Part shown: positions 10,702 through 21,560 of the stretch, in pieces
How positions within the stretch are numbered: position 1 is the stretch's first letter
How the letters are laid out: every line of letters begins with the position of its first letter
NCBI GenBank assembly: GCA_039602395.1
Contig: JBCNJP010000019.1
Location: 3,357,708 to 3,421,707 of the forward strand
DNA from: Deinandra increscens subsp. villosa
Taxonomy: Eukaryota > Streptophyta > Magnoliopsida > Asterales > Asteraceae
Length of the DNA: 64,000 nucleotides
Direction: 5' to 3'
Notes under the pieces: generated by a model
The model's input: the letters and a program-made list of their open reading frames with translations, nothing else
Databases searched by the model: none
Told to the model about the DNA's origin: nothing
Made by a program: the position numbers and the translations under genes

Positions 10702-11836
10702 ATGATGGATTGTTCGATATGTAGCGCGATGCCATACAACTTGAGGCCTCCTCGGAACACCATATGTGTAGCTTGTTATGAAGGTGCGAAAAGTATTATC
10801 GCCATGACAAGCAAGACCGATGATCATAAGATTTCTGGGAAATACTTAAACGATCCTTCGGTTCCTAATTCTTCCAAGGTAATTAACTAACAAACTATTA
10901 TTCAAGGTTTTATTATCATTTTAATAACTATTATGAACTTTAAGCCTTTTCTAATTAGATTTATAGATCTTTTACCATGAAAATACTAAAAAACCATGAT
11001 TAGCAGTTAATTAATAATTAAGCTGATAACTTGTTTTGAAAGTCAGAAAATTTGAGATGATTAAATTAATTAAAGAAATCCTGAAAAATTTCAGGGTTTC
11101 ATGAGTTGTTTAAAATGGTTGAAGGAGATGAAGAAGATGGAAGAAGAAATGAGTCAAAAGTTGGGATTTTTAAGTGGTTTTAAAGCTGCATTTAAAGATC
11201 AAATTCATACAGATATTCTTATCAAGCCTGGTGATGATGCTCCCTCCATACCTGCACATAGAGCGTTACTGGTACCATCTTTATAACTTTAAGAAAATCT
11301 AAACTATTTACAAGATATATATTTCAAAATAGCATTTTTTTTACATATATTTTAATTTATTTTGCAATATAATGCAGGCAACAAGATCGAACATATTTAG
11401 AAACATGCTAGACTCTGATGGATGTAAAGCTGCACCAAATGACAGTATTACCCTCCCTGAACTAAACCATGAAGAACTTGAATCTTTATTGGAATTCTTA
11501 TATAGCGGTGAGTTAGCCAAAGAGAAACTGGATAAACATCTGTACTCGTTAACGATAGCTGCAGACAAGTATGAGATCCCGTTCTTACAGAAATTCTGCG
11601 AAATCCGAATGCTTGAGATCCTGGGTGTAAATAATGCGCTCGACATTTTAGAGATTTCGGATACGACGTGTAACCGAAATCTCAAGGAGACTGCATTGAG
11701 TTTTGTTGTTAAGAATATGGAGGATATAGTTTTTGCAGCTAAGTTTGATGTGTTTGCACTAAAGAACCCACATTTGACTGTTCAAATTACAAGGGCGTCG
11801 TTTTTGGAGATAAAAAATCGAAGAAGTGATGTATGA
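10702..11836 (+). CDS. BTB/POZ domain protein with N-terminal Cys motif
   Basis: Three exons, 10702-10878, 11095-11271 and 11378-11836, all phase 0 with GT-AG introns, give 270 residues. Residues 1-30 hold two CXXC pairs (CSIC and CVAC, 17 residues apart), suggesting a small zinc-binding knuckle. The BTB fold runs from about residue 85 to 190: 'HTDILIKPGDD...IPAHRALL' (exon 2 end), 'ATRSNIFRNML', 'ITLPELNHEELESLLEFLYSG', 'LYSLTIAADKYEIPFLQKFC'. A BACK-like helical tail follows. Plant proteins of this build resemble the At1g01640/At3g56230 type. BTB proteins dimerise and can act as CUL3 E3-ligase substrate adaptors; the substrate here is unknown. ATATATAAC at about 10538 may be the TATA element. 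A second in-frame ATG follows the first directly. Confidence 0.85.
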
Positions 11837-14644
11837 TGATGCATTTCTACATATTTATCAAAAGGAGATCCGACTATGTATCTTTTTTTGTGTTTATATA
11901 ATAGAAGTAATTGCCATGAGTGTAAATCCATAAGAAATAAACAAAAGTATACTTTTTATGGGATGACATATGTGGGTGTGAGTCATTTTTACTACTATAA
12001 CATCTTTTATATCAATACAAGATGGTGACCCGTCCGCGCGTTGCGGCGGGCCACCATTGGCTATGTAGTTGTCGTTGTCATAGCAAAAGCTTCTGATATC
12101 GATAAGCATACTTGTTTTACAAAATGAGGTTTATTTCCCTACTATATGGGAATGTACTGTTTTACTACCATCAGCATACTAAACACATCAGCATACTAAA
12201 CATACATCAGCATACTAAACATTTACATAGGATGTTGTTTCCTAACTACCCCTGGAAACATTGTTTTTTAAGACTCGTAATACGTTTCATATTAATATCC
12301 GAAGTACCTTAAACTGGTAATTAAATACAGCTAAACTAAACTTATTTATTGGCGAAAACCTAAAAGTTTCATTAGAAATAGCAATAGATAGAACCAAAAG
12401 TGAATTAACCTTTTATCATTCTAAGAGTCATACCTGAATCCTCGAACAATCTTTCTCCTATCTGCAACTAATCTTGCCACACCCTGTATTAGGTAACTAC
12501 AAATAAAAATGTTGACACAAACTGCACTTAATGTTTAGTTTGTAATGGCATATCATGAAGAAAGGTAAAAAACAATTCAATACAAACATTAAAGGATAAC
12601 GACATGATAGAAAATGAAAACATGAATTTAATGTTTAGTTTCTGGATATACCCTTTATTGGAGCAGGAGTGCTAGAGAAACCACTACTCATATTGTAAGT
12701 GAGCGTAATAACCTGCCATACAGAAGTATGAGGTACACATTATATGTAAGCAATCGACAACCTGGCGTAGACTATAATTCTCAAATGAAAGCAAATAAAG
12801 ATCGGAGTACAAAGCGAACTTGAAGAAAAACAACTTGCCTTTATAAGCTGCGAATGACATCTCCAGGTCGATATATAACGGTTATCCAATATCCCCTACT
12901 ATATTCATTTGTATCAGGTACTACCTATACGCACACACATCCATGGAAAAAAATTCATTAAGCCAAAAAAAAACACAAAATCAAGGTTGAATTTGAATAG
13001 TATGTCGTAACTACCTAACTCAATCCAAGTAGAAGTAATATGTTTTACATCCGGGTATCTGTAGAACAACAAATAATCAATTGACATTATCATTTTAGGG
13101 TAATCTAATGCAAAAGAACACTACTCGTTGGATAGATGTGTATTGTCCATAATGATTGTACTCACACAGTGCCTGTTTATAAATCAACACATGACATAAT
13201 ATATATAGAAAAGAATGAACACTTATCCACTGAAAAAAAATGGCTTAGATCTGTAAAATCAAGAGTCTTATTGAGCTCAGATTCTGAAAGGATCATCACA
13301 GTCTTAAAGACTAAGATGATACAAAAGACTGAGGTAAAACCCACGGCTGCGATAAACAAAGGGTTTATCGCCACGCCGCAAAGGCAACCATCAAAGAAGA
13401 ATCATCATCGCTCGTTCCAAAATAATAAGTCACCTTTCCTCCTTTCCCAAAAAAGGGGCCGTACCTAGGATCATCATAGCCAAGAATCGAGCCAACATCT
13501 TAAGACAACATAAATCAATAATCAGATTGCAACAGAAACGGAATTCAGCCCACACTATAGATTCGAAAATAAGCATAATAGAATCGAGGCAACATTGTTG
13601 ACAAAATATATAAATCAGAAAATAAGCACACACCGTCTAGACAGCAATCGAACAATGAAATTGCCTCAATAACCCCAAATCAATCAAATAAACCAACATT
13701 AGAATTTTTTAAAGCAATCGACAGTATTTTCACTTGAAAAACCTCAAATCAAACAAAAAAAGTGTCATCTGAGTATCTGAAAACAAAGATCATCGTCATC
13801 AGAAAAAAATGACAAAGGCAACGCCTCAATAACCCCCAAACAAATATTAGGGCTTTCCAAAAGAATTCCACAATGAAATGGAGACAATAACCCCAAATCA
13901 AACAAATAAACCAACATCAGATCAGATTTCAGCAACAACCAAAACATGCACATCAAACCCCACTGTTCCAAAGGGAAACGTAGAACGATATGTCGCATCA
14001 ACGCCCGGCGAGTAAGCCGCCACCGACGGCCCGCCGATGCCAGAATCGGAGCGACAGTGAGTTTCCAACAGCCAGAAAAGCCCCATCCTTAAAAAACGAA
14101 CTGTTGGCGCAAAGACCACCACCGATCAAACGAACGGCAAAGTAGATCGCCGCTGATTCAACGGAGCAGCGCCTTAACGGCAGCCGCTTCGACGTGAATC
14201 AACGTCCGACAACATCATCATCACCGGCAATGGCGATGGATTTGTAAGGGAGCGAGACAACCAGAGGTGTAAATCGTTCCGGCAACATCATCGTCACCGC
14301 CATGGTGATGGATCTGTAAGAGATAGAGAGTAGAGAAGATAGGGAGACATCTCTATTTGATATTTTAGGAAAATAGGATGACAGATAATGCCCACAGGAA
14401 ATAAGAAACCGGTGAAGTAAGAAACCATCTTGGGCCGTTCAAAAAAAAAAAAAAAAAGAAACCATCTTGAATAAAGTACACCGCCCTTGAAACTCACTAA
14501 AAGAAATGCGACAGATGTCAAAACACAAATGGCTAAGAATATAAATAGTAAAAAACGTGAGAGGGACCATCAATTAAGAATGTAATATATATAAATGGGA
14601 CTAACTTACTTTTTAAGGGAGGTTTTGTCCTCTTAATTTGAGGG
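11837..14644 (-). other. Gene-like debris, possibly inside a non-autonomous Helitron
   Basis: No open gene is supported. On the minus strand there are short AG/GT-bounded exon-like islands, for example around 12440-12480 (reading ARLVADRRKIVRGF), 12660-12715 (reading VITLTYNMSSGF) and 12835-12925 (reading SRGYWITVIYRPGDV). Upstream of them (13960-14320 on the plus scale) is a leader-like GC-rich region. I do not recognise the parent gene. A GC-rich hairpin lies at about 12030-12055 (CCGTCCGCGCGTTGCGGCGG), a shape common at Helitron 3' ends, but the expected CTRR terminus is not exact, so the Helitron reading is weak. Confidence 0.3.
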
Positions 14645-14652
14645 GTCCTGAT

Positions 14653-15087
14653 CAATGTTTTAAAAACCGGTTTTTTAGTTGAACCGGAAAATCTTCCGGG
14701 ACCGGTTCGACCGGTCGGACCGGTTAGACCGGGTGGTTGAACCGGTTAGGGGATTTATATATATTTTTTTATAAAAATGCTAACAAAAATAGTTAAAATA
14801 CAATTATAATCCACTCATAAATAATATCAAATATGTATTTCATAAGAAAATATAAGTTTTAAACTTTAAAAAATAATTAAAAAAAGTAAAAAAAAAAAAA
14901 AAAAAACACAGAAAACCGGTTGAACCGGACCGGTTGAACCGGAAAAAACAGGACAAAACCGGAAAACCGGCCGGTCTAACCCGGTCCGGTTAAACCCATA
15001 AAACCGGATGTTAAAAAACCGGCTAGGTGGCCGGGTGACGGTTGAACCGGTCGAACCGGCCGGTTCGAACCGGTTTTTAAAACCTTG
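14653..15087 (+). mobile_element. hAT MITE with CCGGTT-rich ends, copy 1
   Basis: 435 bp bounded by perfect 8-bp target duplications GTCCTGAT (14645-14652 and 15088-15095). Terminal inverted repeats are CAATGTTTTAAAAACCGG and, on the other strand, CAAGGTTTTAAAAACCGG. CAnNG-type termini plus 8-bp duplications are hAT hallmarks. Subterminal regions are packed with ACCGGTT words and the centre is AT-rich. No coding capacity. The same family recurs inverted at 57025-57453. Confidence 0.88.
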
Positions 15088-15095
15088 GTCCTGAT

Positions 15096-15738
15096 TCAAA
15101 CTCTGATATTTAGTATAATTTAGTTTGTAAACTGGTTTAAGAGTAAAAGCATAATAAATTCGTCGTTAAAAACCATATTATAAAATCTGTATTAATTACT
15201 AAAAACATTAGTAAACCTTAATGTTTTCTTTTCTTTCTAAAAATCACTCAAACCGGTAAAAGAGTGAAATTTGAGTTTCATCATCATTGTTCTAGATATT
15301 CTAGGGGTCGTTGTAAATCTTGTCAAGCTTTGATATCTTTCGCCTCACCACTTGTACGATATTGTTCATCACGTCCGGTTACATTGTGAGATTGGATACT
15401 AATGTGGTTCTAGAAAGTAATACGTTGTGGGTGTGCAATCCACACTCATACCAATACAAGCTTCTCGATCGTACTCTATTTTCATCTTGAAAGGGGGTTC
15501 TAGTTCATGTTTGTTGAGTTAAAATTTTGGAGAAAAAGGAGGTATTAAGAATCAGATGAGATCCTATGTTAAAAAAATGTGTGATATATATGGGAAAAAA
15601 CCGTATTTCTGTTTTTACCCATAACACAATGGCTCAATCATTGAGCCTTCACTAAACTTTCAAAATAGACTAAAGGTAGAGCGATATTCTTTTACGAGAA
15701 AGTCATGGCACCTTAGCTCCCGGGTCTCCCCATAGCCA
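15096..15738. other. Intergenic between two hAT MITEs
   Basis: No gene or RNA recognised. Confidence 0.4.
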
Positions 15739-15746
15739 CTCCCATC

Positions 15747-16068
15747 CAGTGCCGGTCTTGAGAATTTAGAGGCCCTGTTCGAGCTAAAAAATAGGCCCCA
15801 CTTAAAAATAAAATTGTAAATAGAAGATGTTCTTAAATAAGACAAAAAAATAAGTTATAACGATAATCATAAGAAAATTATGATTTTAAAATGACATTCT
15901 AGGTAGTTACCGACAAATTTTACAGATCTCTTAGCATTTTTATAGCAAATTGATTGATAAAGTCTTTAAGTTTATAATATAGATAATTTTTTTTTTGAAA
16001 ATATGGTCCCTCGAAAATGATAGGCCCTGTTCCATCACACCTCTCGCACATGCTCAGGACCCTCACTA
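15747..16068. mobile_element. hAT-type MITE, second family
   Basis: 322 bp bounded by the perfect 8-bp duplication CTCCCATC (15739-15746 and 16069-16076). Ends are CAGTGCCGGTCTTGAG and, reversed, TAGTGAGGGTCCTGAG, and both are followed by a GGCCCTGTTC block inside. No coding capacity. Confidence 0.82.
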
Positions 16069-16384
16069 CTCCCATCCTAGAGTTTTGCCTTTTCAAATCG
16101 TTTGGATGGATATGGAGATCTTGAAAATGTAAACTTCTTTTTGAACGACAAATATACATACACTTTCTACTTTGATTCTAACATCATCACATTTATACTT
16201 CACATAATATAAACCACAACTCTTCGGCTAGAAATTCACTATTTTACCAATGCGGTGGCTAAACCTGACCATTGCAAACAATCAAGGGGCTTAGATTGTA
16301 ACTATATTGGGTAAAAGGGGATCCGAGAACATCCGTCAAATACAATCTTTAAGACCCGCCTCCAACTAGCTTCCTTCTCCTAAT

Positions 16385-16392
16385 TAGGGTTT
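16385..16392 (+). promoter_or_regulatory. Telo-box upstream of NOP53
   Basis: TAGGGTTT, the reverse complement of the plant telo-box AAACCCTA, lies 45 bases before the ATG. Telo-boxes are known in promoters of plant ribosomal-protein and ribosome-biogenesis genes, which matches the product. Confidence 0.55.
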
Positions 16393-16436
16393 TACAGAGT
16401 CCCGTTGGCGGCAACACCAATTGTTACGCTGCTGCA

Positions 16437-19400
16437 ATGGGGAAAGCGAAGAGCTCAAGGAAAGGGAAGAAAGCATGGAGAACGAATATAAGCACACAAG
16501 ATATCGACGATTTCTACGAGAAATCTACCAAAGACGCCCTTTCCGGCGGTTCTCTTACCCAAGTTCCTAGCGATTCTCTCTTCTTCGTCGACAAGTCCAG
16601 AGGTTAACATCATCTATTCACCTTCCTCATAGAACCTGTTCATTAATTTCTCTATTTTTAGTTTAATTTAGTCTGAGACGGTTTGTTCGCATCCAAAATT
16701 AAAATTCGTGGTTTCGCCTTTTCAGATCTTTCCGCGAAACGCAAAATCGACAAATGCAGGGAGAAGATACTCCGTGTCGATAGCATACTGCAGAAGAACT
16801 CTTTTGTAAAACCTATACCGTCATCAACTACAAAAAAGTCGAAGAAAAAACAGAAAGAGCTTCAGACAGGAGGAGCAAGTTCTTCTCAGGTTTGTCTAAT
16901 TGTAATAAATAAAGCCAATAATATTGGTTCCTTCCTAGCAGTAGTTCTGAAATCTGTGCGTGATTGATGTCTGTTATATATCTATTCCAGAAAGATGGCT
17001 CCACAGATATGGTTGATATATGGAATGATGAATGTGAGCATGCTGTGAAGAAAAGAAAGGTAAAAAAACTTTGTGTTTAGTTTTGGTGTTTGGGATACAT
17101 ATGTATATGTGCATGAATTTGGCTAAACCTACAAGGCTTTTTTGTTTATGTGTTTGTTGGTGTCACTTGGCAGTTGTAGACAATGATTTAGATCTTGCAT
17201 TGGCATATCTATTGTTCTTCCTGTTTGTTGCTGCAATTTCTTTTTAGTTAACTCGTCTATATGTTATTATTAATGAACTTGGCAGGTCTCTAACAAGGCT
17301 ATTGTTATTCCTGCTGTGGAAGTTGAGCCACCTGGATGCTCATACAATCCAACATTTAATAGTCACCAGGTCACATGGTTACATATTACTTAATGATACG
17401 CTCTACATACTTTTAATATTTCAGCGGTATGTTAGTTATTCACCCCTTTTGTTTATTTACTTGTTCTTATCGTCTTTTGTTGTGTTTCTGCAGGATTCAT
17501 TGGCTCATGCCGTTGCAGATGAAATGCAGAAAGTTTATACAAAGGAATTGCGCCCAGCACCTGTTCCTTTAACTGTTGATGGGGAGGCTATTGAGGAGGA
17601 AGATGTCGGTATCTTTATTTTTTGAATTTTATCTTGTTTGGAGTTATGTTCATCAAGATACCCACAATTGCATCCAGCATCCCTAATGTTAGAAAACTTT
17701 ACAGAAATATTTTCTTGATGCGGATATTGAGAGTGAGGATGATGTTGAAGGGAAGGATGTTGATGAAAACGGTGATGCAGACCTTGAAAAGAGGTAGGCC
17801 CGTCATGTTTTATTATCATTTATGAGTAAATGCTCCCAGAACAAGCTGACGTGATTTGGTGACAATGGGCTTTAATTGTTTTGTATATTCCATTATGGAG
17901 TTTGTTTAGGGGTTGGGACATAGGAGATCATCTTAAAAACAAAAACACAGTTTAGCTAACAAATTAGAAGTTATATTTCTGGAAACGGAGCATCGGTTTT
18001 GAGAGCGAATAATCCTAATGTATAAGCCAAATAAATGCTTCAACTATTCATACCCTTTCCTATCTTAGTATCTGATCAAATTCATACCCATAGTGATTAC
18101 TGAATGCAAACCAAATGCCATCTAAGTCTAAGTCCTCATATGGGAACACCTAAGTTTTATATCATTTATTTGATTTCTTTTTTGTATTTAGTGTTGTAAT
18201 TTTGCTTGACCACATAATGTGAATAAATGTTTACCATCACATGTTTAACACAAAGAAAAACAAGAAGTTTAAAACATCTGTATTGACAGAATGTTTGGAC
18301 TTGCTAACCAGGTTCGAAAAAGGAAGATAGATTTGTTTAGCTGAACACTAATCTTCAATCCTAATTTCTTTTTTTAACACTCACGATATTTTGTTTAAGT
18401 TGTACCGACTTTGATCTATGATGCAATTTTACACTCTTCACATTTGTTTCTTGTTAAGTCTCAACTATGAGAATTATGACCATGCAGACCTTTCAAAACA
18501 AAGAGGGTAACACGAGTACGGCTGAATAGGAGGGCTAGAAACAGAGAAAATATGAAGAGGGAAGCAGAAGCAAAAAAGATAAAGAAGTTCTCTAAAGACA
18601 TTGACAAGTTAATAGCTTTTGCTTTTCATTATTAGCTGTTTTATTCTCTCACTTTACTTACTTTTGTTTCAAATATTCTATGCAGTTTACCAGATATAAT
18701 TGATGAAATAGCCAGGGAAGATGAAGAAAAAAGCGACAGACATCTTCGTTGTGTTACTGCTAAACAAGAACGACTAAAATCTTGTCCCCCACGTTTAGGA
18801 AGGCGCAAGTGAGGCTTCCTATTTTTTTTTGAAGATAAAAAACATATAATGTAGTATCTGCTCCAAGTTTTTGGTGCGAAGTTGATGGTATCTTGTTTGC
18901 ATTATTTGACGAATTAAATTTCAGATTTGAGGCGGCACCTGTTCAAGTGTTGTTATCTGAAGAAATCACTGGCTCTTTAAGGAAGCTGAAGGTATGTAGA
19001 TTTTTTTCAACTTGAGTTTGCTTTTAAATTCTGTAAAAATAAAATGCTTTATGCAGTTGTGAATAATTATGTTTTCATTTCATATTTTAGATTACTTTTA
19101 CCTTTAAACCTTCTTTTTTCACAAAGTGGAATGGCTGAAGTTATGACGGTTGTTTGTTGCTAACTACCAAAGATTTTCTTTTGATGTAGGCATGTTGTAC
19201 CCTAGCTAGAGACCGATACAAGAGCCTGGAGAAAAGAGGAATAATTGTCCCTACAGTTAAAAGTGGCAGGTATTGTACTATTATCACATATTGTTAAATG
19301 ATCAGAATCTATTAAGATTTCTTGAATCATACCTTAATACAATGATAAGAATTCATCCCTGCTTTATTTTGTGGATTTTCTTGTTTAGATCATGGCATTC

Positions 19401-19449
19401 TGCAGCCTGTTTTTTGACGCTTTGATGAATTTATTTGTGCAGGAAATAG
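16437..19449 (+). CDS. NOP53: NOP53-like ribosome biogenesis protein
   Basis: Eleven exons: 16437-16602, 16726-16889, 16991-17059, 17286-17369, 17494-17604, 17705-17793, 18488-18607, 18686-18808, 18925-18991, 19190-19269, 19443-19449. Every join is in frame with GT-AG borders and gives 359 residues. NOP53 (mammalian GLTSCR2/PICT1; Arabidopsis SMO4) acts in the nucleolus in 60S maturation and recruits the exosome helicase for ITS2 processing. Recognisable parts are the basic start (KAKSSRKGKKAWRTNI), 'DLSAKRKIDKCREKILRVDS', the 'PAVEVEPPGCSYNPTFNSHQ' motif typical of the family, an acidic stretch, a basic coiled helix ('VTRVRLNRRARNRENMKREA') and the C-terminal 'SLRKLKACCTLARDRYKSLEKRGIIVP'. 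The last exon holds only one full codon (Lys) plus the stop. Gene symbol by homology, not experiment. Confidence 0.93.
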
Positions 19450-19699
19450 AAGTATGTCTAAAAACTGCATGGATGGCTGGCAATTAAGAGAGAAAAAGAG
19501 ACGAACACGCTAGTCAAAGTGATGGAAAAGCGACTGGATCTTTCTTTTCGGCAAACAGTTTTGCATTTTAGTTCATTTATTAACTTCAAAAGCTATGTAT
19601 GTTTTTCTTATTTCTGGACCTTATGTATCATTAAAGATCTCAATAAACTAATTGCAGTTTCAAAATATCTTGTACATAATGTATAGATAAACTCATATA

Positions 19700-20210
19700 C
19701 ACATATAATTAGGGGTGTTCAATAGTTCAGTTTAAGGTTTATTCGATTCGGTTTAAAGTTTTTTTTTTATGATAACCATAACCAAACCAAACCGTATTGA
19801 AAATCTTACAAACCGAATCGAATAACCATATTCAATACGATTCGGTTTCGGTTGAGAACCGAATAAATCATATTCAAACTGTTTAAACTGTATGTACCAA
19901 ATAACATATTTTGCGTATATTTTTGCTAACAAAAAAAAAAATAAACAAATAACAAACATCTTTAACATATCCATAGAGTTTAACACCATAATCTGATATA
20001 CAACCAATATATTTCAAACCAAAATACCTACAACCAAATACCTACAATGAAAATACCCACAACCAAAATACCTACAACCCAAATACACAAAAACAAAATA
20101 CTTACAACCGAAATACCTACATACCGATAGAGTAAACATGGATATATGGGCGTATTTAGTTGGATTGTGGATTAGTGGGCTTAGCTTAAATGGTTAAATA
20201 GTTTATAAAT
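19700..20210. repeat. AACCGAAT-rich degenerate repeat
   Basis: A segment beginning AGGGGTGTTCAATAGTTCAG, with many direct and inverted ATTCGGTTT/AAACCGAAT words, followed by several AAAATACCTACAACC short repeats (20030-20130). The style matches MITE subterminal regions but I could not find both ends. Confidence 0.45.
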
Positions 20211-20227
20211 AAATATATATATATTCT

Positions 20228-20260
<33 letters not shown>

Positions 20261-20262
<2 letters not shown>

Positions 20263-21258
20263 TTTCGGATCAAATGCGACACCAAGTTTTCCCTAAGTCC
20301 GGTGCGGCACATTTTGGGCCTTTAGATCAAGTGGATGGATGGATAAGATTGAAGGAGATGAGAGAGAAGGAGTGGAGGGAATCTAAAAACTGGAAGGGTA
20401 AATCTGGAAAAACATATTTATTCAAGTTCCCCCCCTAATTTTTAAACGACAATAACTTTTTCATACGACACTATTTTCGAAAACGAATTTCACCATAATT
20501 CTAGTCGTGATTTTATCTTTAATTTGAGACTAGGTTTGCTCGATTTGGAGAAAAAAAAAATTTCACGTTTTTTACGACGTTTTTCAGAACGTTTTTTTTT
20601 TTTTTTTTTTTTGGATTCTCCTAGTAGCGATTTATGACCCTGCAAATTTTCAGACCTTAATTCGAAGTGTAGGCATTTTTTTTTTAATTTTTTAGTTCAG
20701 TTTTGTACACTGTGCTGGTCTATGTTGGTCAGTGCTGGGTCAGTGCTGTGCTGGTCATGCTGGTCTGTGCTGGCTGTGCTGGTGGAATTGTGCTCTTGTG
20801 CTGGTCTGTGCTGGCTGTGCTGGTGGATTTGTGCTGTTGTGCTCGTCAATGCTGGTCTATGCTCGTGTACACTGTCAATGTTTTTAAAAAAAATTAAAAA
20901 AAAAGATATCTACGCTTCGAATTAAAATCTGAAAATTTTTAGGGGCCTAAATCGCACCTAGTACTACTCAAAAAAAAAAAAAAAAAAAAAATGGAAAAAA
21001 ACCCGGAAAAAACGTCAATTTTTTTTTTCTTCAAATCGAACAAACCTAGTCTCAAATTAAAGATAAAATCACGACTAGAATTATGGTGAAATTCGTTTTT
21101 GAAAATAATGTCGTATGAAAAAGTTATGGCCGTTTAAAATTCTGGGGGGAAATGAGTAACTAACAAATATACTTATGGGGGAAGAAATCTGGAATTTTCC
21201 TTTATTACCCCCTGCCGCACCGGACTTAGGCAAAACCCCCTGCCGCACAGGAACCCCC

Positions 21259-21260
<2 letters not shown>
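20261..21260. mobile_element. 1.0-kb (TA)n-flanked foldback element
   Basis: Flanked on both sides by (TA)n. The outer ends are inverted (CCTAAGTCCGGTGCGGCA at 20294 against TGCCGCACCGGACTTAGG near 21212). A second long inverted stretch (about 20447-20585 against 20998-21130) lets the whole element fold into a hairpin with an arm of roughly 350 bp interrupted by non-matching parts. The loop (20710-20880) is made of TGCTGGTC-type short repeats. No protein is encoded. One end (GGTTTCGGATCAAATGCGAC) resembles the termini of the 178-bp family. Confidence 0.8.
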
Positions 21261-21329
<69 letters not shown>

Positions 21330-21332
<3 letters not shown>

Positions 21333-21503
21333 AGAGGATCATTTGAGAACTAATTGGGTTTGAGAACTAAAAAGAACTAATCTTAGCCACTAGTTTATAT
21401 ATATGGAAAACCCCCCCATGAATTTGAATGCTCCCCCTTGAAAATTAGTGGCCCAAATTGGTTCTCAAAAGTTCTCAAAAGAAAAAGTTCTCATTTGAAC
21501 CTA

Positions 21504-21507
<4 letters not shown>
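21330..21507 (+). mobile_element. 178-bp (TA)n-flanked MITE, copy A4
   Basis: Near-identical to copy A2 (4617-4794), including the inner CCACTAGTTTATATATATGG. Exactly 178 bp, with (TA)n of 68 and 50 bp on its two sides. Confidence 0.88.

Positions 21508-21557
<50 letters not shown>

Positions 21558-21560
<3 letters not shown>

Noticed and set aside
20703..20925. Cys/Trp/Val-rich open frames
   Set aside because: They arise from TGCTGGTC-type short repeats in the loop of the foldback element.
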